Assembly: GCF_003173715.1 (NCBI RefSeq)
Contig: NZ_CP029550.1
Span: 4,573,501 to 4,637,500 of the forward strand
Origin: Methylobacterium durans
GTDB lineage: Bacteria; Pseudomonadota; Alphaproteobacteria; Rhizobiales; Beijerinckiaceae
DNA: 64,000 bases
Direction of reading: 5' to 3'
A program made the position numbers and the translations under genes. Every line of letters begins with the position of its first letter. The first letter of the stretch is position 1. Shown in pieces: positions 14,938 to 23,569 of this stretch. Under the pieces are notes generated by a model, which had not been told where the DNA came from, did no database searches, and was given only the letters and a program-made list of their open reading frames with translations.

Positions 14938-14952
14938 TACCCATGAGGGGTA
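14938..14952. promoter_or_regulatory. WACCC-N5-GGGTW dyad (site 3), upstream of nuoA
   Basis: TACCCATGAGGGGTA, 100 bp before the nuoA start. It is the only recognisable element in the 352-bp region 14700-15051, and it suggests that the whole nuo cluster is controlled together with other genes carrying this dyad. Confidence 0.55.
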
Positions 14953-15051
14953 TAAGCCAGAACTGTCCGGCCGCGCGTGCCGCGATTTCCAGGGTGTGGA
15001 GCGGCACGGTGCACCACGTGGCAGCGGGGTGCGGTGCCAGGAGGACCGCGG

Positions 15052-15396
15052 ATGCAGGTTAGCCCGTCGGCCGGACCGGTGCTCGGGGATTACGGTTTCG
15101 TGGCGCTGGTGCTGCTGATGACGCTCGGCCTCTCGCTGCTGGCTCTCGCCGCGTTCGCCCGGCGCCCGAAGCGCACGGTGCCGGCCACCGGCGCGTGGGC
15201 GCAGTATCGCTTCGGCTACCCGGTCTACGCCCTGATCTTCCTCGCGTTCGATATGGAGATGATCTTCATGTATCCGTGGGCGGTCGTCTTCGCCGACATC
15301 GGCGTGAGCGCCTTCCTCGACATGCTGGTCTTCATCGCGCTCCTCTCGGCGGGCATCGCCTACGCCTGGGGCATGGGCGGTCTCCGGTGGGAATAG
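15052..15396 (+). CDS. nuoA: Complex I membrane subunit A (NuoA/ND3-like), divergent
   Basis: A 114-aa membrane protein with three helices. The second-helix motif FDMEMIFMYPWAV is the NuoA signature. The loop between helices 1 and 2, which in ordinary NuoA carries YECG with the conserved Cys and touches the quinone chamber, reads RTVPATGAWAQYRFG instead, so both the Cys and the ECG are missing. The start is ATG 15052 with AGGAGG eight bases upstream. It is the first gene of a tightly overlapping seven-gene operon. It is confidently NuoA by helix 2, but not a standard one. Confidence 0.88.
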   Translation: MQVSPSAGPVLGDYGFVALVLLMTLGLSLLALAAFARRPKRTVPATGAWAQYRFGYPVYALIFLAFDMEMIFMYPWAVVFADIGVSAFLDMLVFIALLSAGIAYAWGMGGLRWE

Positions 15397-16292
15397 TCGG
15401 GAGCGCCGCGGCGGTCCTCGCCGCCCTGATTGTCGGCGCCGGCCTGACTTGGGTCGTCGAGCGCCTCTTCGCCCATCCGGGCTGGGAGGCCGGCCCGGCG
15501 CGCGGCGCCTATCTCCGCGGCGGCCTCGACCTGCCGAACGCCGACCGATGGCTCCTGCCGGCTGGGCCCGTGGTGGCGCTCGCGGGGGTCGCGCTCGCCA
15601 TGGTGGTCATGCCGTTCGGGCCCGGGCTGATCGGCCGGGACCTCGGGATCGGACTCTTCTACGTCATCGTGGTCGTCGACTTCGTCGTGCTCGGCCTGGC
15701 GCTCGCCGGCTGGGGCGCCAACACCCCCGACGCCGTGGAGGCCTGCTACCGCATCGTCGCCCAGCTCGTCGCCTACGTCGTGCCGCTCGGGCTGGCCTAT
15801 GTCGGCGTGGTCATGATGGCCCGCTCGCTGTCGACCGTCGCCGTCGTCGAGGCGCAGCGGGACCTCTGGTTCGTCGTCCTGCAACCCTTAGGCTTCCTCC
15901 TCTACCTCGTCACGGGGCTGATGCAGTCCTACCGCGCCCCGTTCCTGGAGCCGTTCGCGGGCTCCATCGGCGGTGGCGTGCTCGGCGCGGCCGGCGGCTG
16001 GTCCGCCCTCCTGTGGCGTCTCGCGCTCGCCGGGGTGCTCCTCGTCGTCGCGGCGATCGGGGCGGTGCTCTACCTCGGCGGTCCGTCTGGGCCGTGGCTC
16101 CCGGGCTGGGCCTGGATGCTGGCCAAGACCTACGCCCTGATGGCGCTGATGCTGGGGCTCGGGCGCTGTGTCCGGCCGCTCTCGACGGCCGGGATGCTGG
16201 CGCTGTCCTGGAAGGTCCTGATCCCGGCAGGCCTCCTCAACGTGCTCCTCGTCGGCGGCCTGATCCTCCTCGGCGTGGGACCGCGGACATGA
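15387..16292 (+). CDS. nuoH: Complex I membrane subunit H (NuoH/ND1-like), divergent
   Basis: A 301-aa multi-helix membrane protein, shorter than usual NuoH. It starts at GTG 15387 inside the end of nuoA. Recognisable parts are RIVAQLVAYVVPL at about 122-134 (normally ALR..AQ.ISYE), MQSYRAPFLEP at about 179-189 (normally RAPFDLPEAE), and the terminal helices. The conserved Glu of ISYE and the DLPEAE acidic cluster, both part of the quinone and proton-entry region in known complex I, are lost. The N-terminal ERR...QxRxGPN motif is reduced to VERLFAHPGWEAGP. Together with the lack of nuoB, nuoCD and nuoI, this argues against ordinary quinone reduction. Confidence 0.85.
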   Translation: MGIVGSAAAVLAALIVGAGLTWVVERLFAHPGWEAGPARGAYLRGGLDLPNADRWLLPAGPVVALAGVALAMVVMPFGPGLIGRDLGIGLFYVIVVVDFVVLGLALAGWGANTPDAVEACYRIVAQLVAYVVPLGLAYVGVVMMARSLSTVAVVEAQRDLWFVVLQPLGFLLYLVTGLMQSYRAPFLEPFAGSIGGGVLGAAGGWSALLWRLALAGVLLVVAAIGAVLYLGGPSGPWLPGWAWMLAKTYALMALMLGLGRCVRPLSTAGMLALSWKVLIPAGLLNVLLVGGLILLGVGPRT

Positions 16293-17275
16293 CCGCGGCC
16301 TTCGAGCTCACCGCCTTCGGCATCTCGGCCTTCGTCGCCGTCGCGGGTGCGCTCGGGATGACCACGACCATGAGCATGTTCCGCTCGGGCATCTTCCTGA
16401 TGGCCTCCTTCATCGGCGTCGCCGGGCTGTTCATCCTCCTGTCCGCCGACCTGATCGGGCTGCTCCAGGTGATGATGTACATCGGCGGCTTCCTCGTCAT
16501 GATCCTGTTCATGGTGCTGGTCATGCACGACCCCGGCGGGGCGATGATGGCCGGCATGGACTTGGCCCCGCTGGAGCGCTGGTTCAGCAAGGGGCTCGTC
16601 CCGCGCCAGCCTCCGGATGCCGGGCGGGGCGGCCACGGGCACGGCGAAGCCAGCGGCCAAGCCACCGCCGCGGGGCGCGAGGGCCACGCCGAGCCGCACG
16701 AGCCCCGGCAGGGCGGCGAGGCGCAGGCTGAGCAGGCCCACGCGCACGACGAAGCGGCCAAAGCCATGCCGCAGGACGCCCAGGTCGGGCACGCGGCCCA
16801 TCAGCACGGACATGCTTCCCACGAGCACGCGCAAGGCGGCGGCCACGGCGGCATGGACATGGGTGGGATGGACATGTCGATGGTGACGCCCGTGCGCCCG
16901 CTGGCGGCCTGGCTCGCCCTCGGGATCGGGGTCGTGCTCGTGGGCATGCTCATCCTGCGGCCGGCCTGGCCGGTGTCCGCCGCGGTACCGGACCCGGACT
17001 CGGCGCGCCGGGTCGGCCACCTCCTGATGGACAAGTACATGGTCGCCTTCGAAGGCGCCGGCTTCCTGATCCTGATCGGCATCTTCGGCGCGGTGCTGCT
17101 CGCCCGGCCCTCGGCCTACCCGGACGACGCCTCGCGCGCCGCCAGGGTCGCGGTCGATGCCAAGCCGGAGCCGGTCCGGGGCGACCGCCTCGCCTCCCTC
17201 GCGGGGCCGGACCGGCCGGCCGGGCACGCGGACCCGCACGAGGCGCACCACCAGCACGGGGGAGATACGGCATGA
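16289..17275 (+). CDS. nuoJ: Complex I membrane subunit J (NuoJ/ND6-like) with His/Met-rich insertion
   Basis: A 328-aa protein, far longer than the usual 165-200 residues. Three membrane helices come first (to about residue 80; helix 3 VMMYIGGFLVMILFMVLVM matches the NuoJ signature region). The loop that follows (about residues 81-203) holds 13 His between residues 116 and 186 and ends in a Met/Asp patch (GGMDMGGMDMSM, 188-198). Helices 4 (about 204-224) and 5 (about 251-272) follow, then a tail with DPHEAHHQHGG. The loop looks like a metal-binding region. The start ATG overlaps the nuoH stop as ATGA. Confidence 0.88.
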   Translation: MTAAFELTAFGISAFVAVAGALGMTTTMSMFRSGIFLMASFIGVAGLFILLSADLIGLLQVMMYIGGFLVMILFMVLVMHDPGGAMMAGMDLAPLERWFSKGLVPRQPPDAGRGGHGHGEASGQATAAGREGHAEPHEPRQGGEAQAEQAHAHDEAAKAMPQDAQVGHAAHQHGHASHEHAQGGGHGGMDMGGMDMSMVTPVRPLAAWLALGIGVVLVGMLILRPAWPVSAAVPDPDSARRVGHLLMDKYMVAFEGAGFLILIGIFGAVLLARPSAYPDDASRAARVAVDAKPEPVRGDRLASLAGPDRPAGHADPHEAHHQHGGDTA

Positions 17276-17583
17276 CCGTCCCGCTGACCGCGTACCTCGT
17301 CGTCGGCGCGCTCCTGTTCGCCATCGGCCTCTACACCGTGGTGGCCCAGCGCTCGGCCGTGATGGTCCTGATGGGGGTCGAGGTGCTCCTCAACGCCATC
17401 GGCCTGAACGTCGTCGCGTTCTGGCGCTTCACCGCGCCGGGCGACTACTCCGCGCAGATCTTCGCCATCCTGATCGTCACGGTGGGCGCCGTCGAGATGG
17501 CCATTGGGCTCGCCCTCGTCCTGCTGCTCTATCGGCAGCGCCGAACGGCCGAGGTCGACGCCTACGCCGACCTGAAGCGATGA
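17272..17583 (+). CDS. nuoK: Complex I membrane subunit K (NuoK/ND4L)
   Basis: A 103-aa protein with three helices. The two membrane glutamates of the proton path are present: Glu37 in LMGVEVLLNA and Glu75 in VGAVEMAIGLAL. Length and motifs are normal, unlike NuoA and NuoH. It overlaps nuoJ and nuoL by ATGA-type junctions, indicating translational coupling. Confidence 0.95.
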   Translation: MTVPLTAYLVVGALLFAIGLYTVVAQRSAVMVLMGVEVLLNAIGLNVVAFWRFTAPGDYSAQIFAILIVTVGAVEMAIGLALVLLLYRQRRTAEVDAYADLKR

Positions 17584-19435
17584 TCCCGCTTCTCGCCGTC
17601 CCGCTCCTGCCGCTCCTCGCGGCCGCGGCCGCTCTCGGGCTCGGCCGGCGCCTGCCCTGGGGCGGGGGTGAGCTCGTGGTCGGCGCCGTCGCCCTGTCCC
17701 TGGCCGGGCTGGCGCTGGTCCCGGGCGGCACGTCGCTGTCGGCGACCTGGTTCGAGAGCGGCGGCTATCGCCTCACGGTCGGGCTCGCGGCGACGCCGCT
17801 CACGTGCTTCGTCGCGATGACCGTCGCCGGCATCGCGCTGTGCGTCGGCTTGTACAGCCTCGGGTACATGGCCGGTCGGGCCGACCGGCCCCGCTTCTTC
17901 GCCGAGCTCGGCCTCTTCATCGGCGCCATGCTGACCCTCGTGCTGTCGAACTCCCTCGCGCTCCTGTTCGCGGCCTGGGAGCTGGTCGGGTTGGCCTCGT
18001 TCCTCCTGATCGGCTTCGACCATGCCGCGCCCGGTGCCGCGGGGGCCGCCGCCAAGGCGTTCCTGATGACCCGGACCGGCGACGTCGGCCTCCTGCTCGG
18101 CTGGCTCCTGGCGCTCGGCCTCGTCGGAAGCTGCGACATCGAGGCTCTCGTCGGCGCCGTCGAGGGCGGCGGGATCGCCCCCGGCGCGGTCACCCTGATC
18201 GCGCTCCTCATGCTGGCCGGCGCGGCCGGCAAGAGCGCTCAGTTGCCGTTCTCCGCCTGGTTGCCCGACGCGATGGTCGGACCGACCCCTGTCTCGGCCC
18301 TGCTGCACTCCGCCACCATGGTCGCCGCCGGCGTGTTCCTCGTGCTGCGCCTGTATCCAGTCTTCGCGGCGGCGCCCTTCGCGCTCGACGCGCTGTTCTG
18401 GACCGGGGCCGTCACGGCCCTGGCCGCCGGACTCATCGCCACCGCCGAGACGGACCTTAAGCGGGTGCTCGCCTGGTCCACCTGCTCGCAGCTCGGCGAG
18501 ATGATGGTCGCGCTCGGCCTGGGCGGGCCGCGCGCGGCTACGCTCCACCTCGCGGCCCACGCGGCCTTCAAGTCGACCCTGTTCCTCGCCGCCGGCGTCG
18601 TGCAGGAGCGGACGGGCACGCGCGCCCTCGACCGGCTCGGCGGCCTCGTTCGCCCGCTCCCCCTGACCGGGGCCGCCTTCCTCGTCGCGGCCCTGGCGCT
18701 GGCCGGCGTGCCGCCCCTGTCCGGGTACTGGAGCGAGGACGCGGTCCTCGCCGTCGCGTCGCGGCACGGGCCGGGGGCGGGGGCCCTGGTCGTGCTGCTC
18801 GTCTTCCTCGGGGGCGTCTACATCGGCCGCGCGGGGGCCGCGACCTTCCTCGGCCAGGGCAGGGGCCGCGCGCCTGCCGACGCCGGCGCAAGCGGATCGG
18901 CGATGGGCGCCGGCATGGGCGGGCTGGCGCTGGCCGCCGCGGGTCTCGGCTGGCTGCTGGCCGGCCGGTTCGGTGCCGTCTTGCCGTTCGCCGCGGGGCC
19001 CGGAGCGGAGACCGGTTGGCGGAATCTCGGCATCGCCGCCGGGATCCTCGGCCTCGGCATCGGTGCGGCCCGGGGATGGGGCGGGGCGCCCGCCCTCGGC
19101 ACCTTCCCGACACGGCTCGCCGCCGGGCTGGCGGCGGCCACCGTGGCGCCGGCACGCTGGACCATGCGGCTCGCCCGGACGATCCCGGCAATCGAGGGTG
19201 CGCTCGACGCCGGCGCTCGCGCCGTCGCCCGGGGATCCTGGCGAGCCGCCGAGGGGGCCGGGCGCATCGAGGCAGGCGTCTTCGGGCGCGGCGGCGACCG
19301 CCTCGCCGCCGGGCTCGCCGGCGGGGCGAGCGGCTCCGCGCCCTGCAGGCCGGCCGCCTCTACCTCTACACGCTCGGCCTGTTCGCCTGGACCGCGGCGG
19401 CGCTCGCCGCCGGCGCGCTCATGCTCTGGCCCTGA
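17580..19435 (+). CDS. nuoL: Complex I antiporter-like subunit L (NuoL/ND5), frameshifted near the end
   Basis: Antiporter-like membrane subunit. Conserved features are AWELVGLASFLLIGF (helix-5 Glu), GKSAQLPFSAWLPDAMVGPTP (helix-7 Lys) and ETDLKRVLAWSTCSQLG (helix-8 region). The frame changes at a G4 run (19323-19326). With one base added, the protein ends RLYLYTLGLFAWTAAALAAG...LWP at 19435, 618 aa in total, with the final helix in place. Without it, translation continues in the frame of nuoN as far as 22379. The long lateral helix of typical NuoL is hard to place in the Ala-rich C-terminal part. The start overlaps the nuoK stop. Confidence 0.88.
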
Positions 19436-19449
19436 AGGGAACGGCCGCG

Positions 19450-20928
19450 ATGCTGACGGTGACCATCTTCCTGCCGCTCCTCACCGGACTCGCCGTGCTG
19501 GCGCTGCCGCGCGGGCGTCCGGACCTCGTCCGCCGGGCCGCGCTGGCGGGGGCCACGCTGACGCTGGGCGCGGCCGTCATCCTCTGGGTGGGGTTCGACC
19601 CGGCCGCCGACGGCCTGCAGTGGCGGCAGACGCTCCCGTGGATCCCATCGCTCGGCGCGAGCTACGACATCGGCGTCGGCGGCCTCTCCCTGGCGCTGAT
19701 CCTGCTCACCGCGGTCCTCCTCACGGTCGTGATGGCCTACGTGCTCCCCGGGCACGACCGGGCGCACGCCCACGCCTTCCTCTTCCTCCTGCTCGCGACC
19801 GGGCTGATCGGCCTGTTCGCGGCCCAGGACCTGCTGCTGTTCTACCTGTTCTTCGAGGTCGGCCTGGTGCCGATGTACTTCATCGTCGGCATCTGGGGCG
19901 GGGAGCGACGGGGTTACGCCGCGCTCAAGTTCTTCCTCTACACCCGCGCCGGGAGCCTCGCCATGCTGCTGGGCTTCCTCGCCCTCTACCTCGCCATGGA
20001 GCCGCACACCTTCTCGCTGTCGGCCATCGTCCAGGCGCGGCCGCTGGACCGGACCCCGCTCGCGGGCGGCCTCGTCTTCCTGGCGCTTCTCCTCGGGTTC
20101 GGGGTCAAGCTCCCGATCGTGCCGCTGCACAATTGGCTGCCCGACGCCCACGTCGAGGCCCCGACCGAGGGCAGCGTCGTTCTGGCCGGGCTTCAGCTGA
20201 AGATGGGCGGCTATGGCATGCTCGCCGTGCTGCTGCCCGCCCTGCCGGAGACCGTCGCCCGGTTCGGCTGGCTCCTGGTCGCCCTGGCCCTGGTGTCGCT
20301 CCTCTACGGCGCGCTGGCGGCGCTGGCGCAGTCCGACATGAAGCGGCTCGTCGCCTACACCTCGGTCAACCACATGGGCTTCGTCACGCTCGGCGTCGCG
20401 GTGGCGGCGCTGGCCGACAACGAGGGGGTGCGCCGGCTGGCGCTCAACGGCGCCGCCGTCCAGATGGTCAGCCACGGCCTGCTGACGGGCGGCATGTTCC
20501 TGCTGGTGGGCATGCTCCAGCACCGCACTGGGACGCGGGAGATCGGCCGCTTCGGCGGCCTGATGGGCCCGATGCCGGTCTTCAGCGGCCTGTTCGGCCT
20601 GCTCGCCTTCGGCTCCCTCGGGCTCCCGGGCCTGTCCGGCTTCATCGCCGAGTTCCAGGCCGTCGGCGCCGCCCTGCAGCTCTCCGCCTGGGTCGCCGGG
20701 TTGGCCGTCCTCGCGCTCGTCGTCACGACCGCGGTCTACCTTCGGCTGGTGACCGGCCTGCTGATGGGGCGGCCGCCGGCGGATGCGCCGGCCCTGCCAC
20801 CCCTGACGGCGGGCGAAGCCTGGTCGGCGGGCGCGCTCGCGGCCCTGTCGGTCGGGATCGGGATCCTGCCGGCCACGCTCGTCGCGCTGCTCGACGGCAC
20901 GACCGCCGCGCTGGCGCACCTGCCGTGA
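19450..20928 (+). CDS. nuoM: Complex I antiporter-like subunit M (NuoM/ND4)
   Basis: A 492-aa antiporter-like subunit with about 14 helices. Key elements are present: FFEVGLVPMYFIVGIWGGERR (helix-5 Glu), GVKLPIVPLHNWLPDAHVEAPTEGS-type stretch (helix-7 Lys), and QSDMKRLVAYTSVNHMGFV. Length and sequence are normal for NuoM. The start is ATG 19450, 14 bp after the restored nuoL stop. Confidence 0.95.
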   Translation: MLTVTIFLPLLTGLAVLALPRGRPDLVRRAALAGATLTLGAAVILWVGFDPAADGLQWRQTLPWIPSLGASYDIGVGGLSLALILLTAVLLTVVMAYVLPGHDRAHAHAFLFLLLATGLIGLFAAQDLLLFYLFFEVGLVPMYFIVGIWGGERRGYAALKFFLYTRAGSLAMLLGFLALYLAMEPHTFSLSAIVQARPLDRTPLAGGLVFLALLLGFGVKLPIVPLHNWLPDAHVEAPTEGSVVLAGLQLKMGGYGMLAVLLPALPETVARFGWLLVALALVSLLYGALAALAQSDMKRLVAYTSVNHMGFVTLGVAVAALADNEGVRRLALNGAAVQMVSHGLLTGGMFLLVGMLQHRTGTREIGRFGGLMGPMPVFSGLFGLLAFGSLGLPGLSGFIAEFQAVGAALQLSAWVAGLAVLALVVTTAVYLRLVTGLLMGRPPADAPALPPLTAGEAWSAGALAALSVGIGILPATLVALLDGTTAALAHLP

Positions 20929-20942
20929 CCGGCGGCTCGGCG

Positions 20943-22379
20943 ATGGGCGGCTGCATGGATCTCGGGGCGGTCGCGCCCGAGATGGTCCTGGCCGGAACCG
21001 CCCTGGCCCTGGTCCCGGTCGCCGGCTGGGCCCGGGGCCGGTGGCGCCGCCTTCCTGCCGCGCTGGCGTTGCTCGCCCTCCTCGCCGCGATGGGCCTGAC
21101 CCTGCCCATGCTGACGGCCACGCCGCGCGACGCCTTCTGCGGCACCTACGCCGTCGACCCGTTCCGGGCCTTCTACCAACTCGTCATCGAGGCCGGCGCC
21201 GTGGTGAGCTTGCTGTCGCTCGCCTCCCACTTCCGGGCGAGTGAGCAGGAGCCGCACCATCCGGTCGCGCTCCTCATGGCGACCGTCGGGGGCCTGGGGC
21301 TCGCGGCGGCCACCGACCTCGGCCTGATCGTCCTGTTCCTGCAGATGGTGAGCTTGCCCGCCTACCTGCTCGTGCTGCTCGTCCGGAGCGACGGGCCGGC
21401 CCAGGAGGCGACGCTCAAGTATTTCCTCTACGGCGCCGCCGCGCTGGCGGTGATGGCCTACGGGTTGACCTTCCTGTTCGGCCTTACCGGCAGCCTGAAC
21501 CTGCGAACCATCGGCGCGGGGCTGGCCGGCGCCGACCGGGCCTGGGTCGCGTTGGCCTTCGGCCTGGTCGTCGTCGGCTACGGCTTCGAGATGACGCTGG
21601 TGCCGTTCCACGTCTGGGCCCCCGACGTGTTCCAGGGCGGCACGGCGCCGGTCTCCGGCTTCGTCTCGGTCGTGCCGAAGGTGGCCGCCTTCGCCGGCCT
21701 CCTCCGCCTTCTGCTGGAGGCGATGCCGAACGGTCTCGCCGCGTGGCCGACCGTGCTCGCGCTCATGGCGGCTGCGACGATGACCTTCGGCAATTTGGTG
21801 GCGCTCCGCCAGGCAAGCCTGAAGCGGCTGCTGGCCTATTCCAGCATCGCCCAGGCTGGCTACATGCTGATGGCGGTCGCGGTCGCCGATCGCGTCCCCC
21901 AGGCGCTGCCGGCCATTGGGTACTATGTCGTGGCCTATCTCCTGATGAACCTGGCGGCGTTCACGGTGATCGCGCAGGTCCAGCGCATGTCCGCCAGCGA
22001 CGGCCTCGCCGCGGTGCGCGGCCTCGGTCGGCGCGCGCCGTGGTCGGCGGCGGCGCTGACCCTCGCCCTCCTGTCGCTGGCCGGCGTCCCGCCGTTGGCG
22101 GGCTTCGCCGGCAAGGTGTTCCTGCTGCTGGCCGCCATCGACGGCGACCTCGCCTGGCTCGCCGTGCTCGCGGCGGCCAACATGGCGGTGGCGCTCGCCT
22201 ACTATGTCGCCGTCATCGCCGAGATGTACTTCCGGGAGCCGGAACGCCCCGAGGCGGGGGCGCCCGGCGCAGGTTACGCCTGGGCGCTCGGCCTGTGCTC
22301 GGCGGGAACGCTGGCCTTCGGCATCGCGCCGAGCCTGCTGCGCGGCGTCGCGCAGCTCGGCGCGACGCTCCTGCGATAG
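20943..22379 (+). CDS. nuoN: Complex I antiporter-like subunit N (NuoN/ND2)
   Basis: A 478-aa antiporter-like subunit. Conserved elements are YFLYGAAALAVMAYGLTFLFG, FEMTLVPFHVWAPDVFQGGTAP and SLKRLLAYSSIAQAGYML. Candidate starts are GTG 20925 (overlapping the nuoM stop), ATG 20943 and ATG 20955; the middle one is given. It is the last gene of the cluster. No nuoB, nuoC/D, nuoE, nuoF, nuoG or nuoI is found anywhere in the window. Confidence 0.93.
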   Translation: MGGCMDLGAVAPEMVLAGTALALVPVAGWARGRWRRLPAALALLALLAAMGLTLPMLTATPRDAFCGTYAVDPFRAFYQLVIEAGAVVSLLSLASHFRASEQEPHHPVALLMATVGGLGLAAATDLGLIVLFLQMVSLPAYLLVLLVRSDGPAQEATLKYFLYGAAALAVMAYGLTFLFGLTGSLNLRTIGAGLAGADRAWVALAFGLVVVGYGFEMTLVPFHVWAPDVFQGGTAPVSGFVSVVPKVAAFAGLLRLLLEAMPNGLAAWPTVLALMAAATMTFGNLVALRQASLKRLLAYSSIAQAGYMLMAVAVADRVPQALPAIGYYVVAYLLMNLAAFTVIAQVQRMSASDGLAAVRGLGRRAPWSAAALTLALLSLAGVPPLAGFAGKVFLLLAAIDGDLAWLAVLAAANMAVALAYYVAVIAEMYFREPERPEAGAPGAGYAWALGLCSAGTLAFGIAPSLLRGVAQLGATLLR

Positions 22380-22605
22380 CCGAACGCGATGCAGGCGGGG
22401 ACGCTCCAGCGGCATCGTCGTGGAAACCGCCGGCCCAGGGTCTCCGGACCCGACCCGGCCTCGCTCGGCCCTCGACCCGCGCCCACCCGGCAGCCCCGGG
22501 GCCATGTAACGGCGCGTGCCCGCCCTCCCGGGCGTCGCGGGAGCGGGGACGGCTCCGGCCGGTCGAGGTCCGGAAGAGGCCATTCGAGCGAGGGGAGGTT
22601 GTGCG

Positions 22606-23328
22606 ATGCGCGTCGGATCGGGCCGGGGAGCTGGCTTCCGGGTGGATAGGAACGGCCGCCTCGGCGGTCTCGGCGCCAAGGTGGCGCGCCGGCTCCGGGA
22701 GGGGCCCTACGGCGAGAGGGTCCTGATCGGCTTCCGGCGGGATCTGGCGGTCCCGTTCCCGGGACCGCGGCCGAACGTCCCGATCAGCCTGCGCGCGCTC
22801 CGGCCGGATGACGTGGCCGCCCTGTTCCCGGCGGCGGACGGCACGGCGGCCGAGCGCGAACGTGCGGACGTCGCATGGCGGCTGGGCATGGTGGGCCGGC
22901 GCACCCTGATGAGCCGCGCAATGGTCGCCGTGGACGAGACCACCGGCCGGCCGTGCCACATCCAGTGGCTCACCGAAGGATACAGCGACGTGATCCGGAC
23001 CGCCGCCGCGCTCCCCGCCCTGTCGCTCGACGAAGGGCTCCTGGAAAGCGCCTATACCCCGAATGCGTACCGGGGCATGGGTATCATGTCCGCCGTCACG
23101 GCCCGGATGGCCGAATTCGCCGCAGGGTGTGGCATGCGCTACGTCGTGGCCTTCATCGACCAACGCAACATCGCGTCGCTGAGGGGCGCGCAACGGGCCG
23201 GCCTCTCGCCCTGGCAGATCGAGACCTGCACGCAGTACGCCTTCGGGCTGCTCCGCAGGGTGCGCTTCGCGCCCATTGGCGACGGCTTCGCGGTGGCTGG
23301 CGAGGGGCTGGGCAGCCCGAGTCCTTGA
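22606..23328 (+). CDS. GNAT-like N-acetyltransferase
   Basis: A 240-aa protein with a GNAT-type C-terminal half. LLESAYTPNAYRGMGIMSAVTARMAEFAAGCGMRY-type sequence (about residues 147-180) contains the acetyl-CoA-binding R-G-M-G turn, and VVAFIDQRNIASLRGAQRAGLSP follows as the next strand and helix. The N-terminal half is less conserved. The start is ATG 22606 with GGGGAGG upstream. It lies 226 bp after nuoN on the same strand, so it could be co-transcribed, but the gap has no recognised features. Substrate unknown. Confidence 0.75.
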   Translation: MRVGSGRGAGFRVDRNGRLGGLGAKVARRLREGPYGERVLIGFRRDLAVPFPGPRPNVPISLRALRPDDVAALFPAADGTAAERERADVAWRLGMVGRRTLMSRAMVAVDETTGRPCHIQWLTEGYSDVIRTAAALPALSLDEGLLESAYTPNAYRGMGIMSAVTARMAEFAAGCGMRYVVAFIDQRNIASLRGAQRAGLSPWQIETCTQYAFGLLRRVRFAPIGDGFAVAGEGLGSPSP

Positions 23329-23569
23329 GGCGCGCAGGACGGTGTGGCGCCGCGAACGCCGGCGAGCCTGCGAACGGCCGCTCCCAAGGGCGCCGAACCC
23401 GGGGCCATGCGCGGGCAACGCGGTCCGGCCACCGGCTCGCTGGCCGCCGGCCGCGGCTTGGCAGCGGTTCCAACGGGGTCGCCGCACTGGTGGGGCAGCG
23501 GTTTTCCCCCGCGGATCCCGTCGTGTCGGTCTGCGGACGAACGCGGCAGCGCCCGCCGCCGACCGCGCG

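Noticed and set aside
17157..22379. A single 1740-aa frame joining nuoL and nuoN
   Set aside because: Not a fusion. A one-base shift at the end of nuoL puts its frame into that of nuoN, across the nuoM gene read in another frame.
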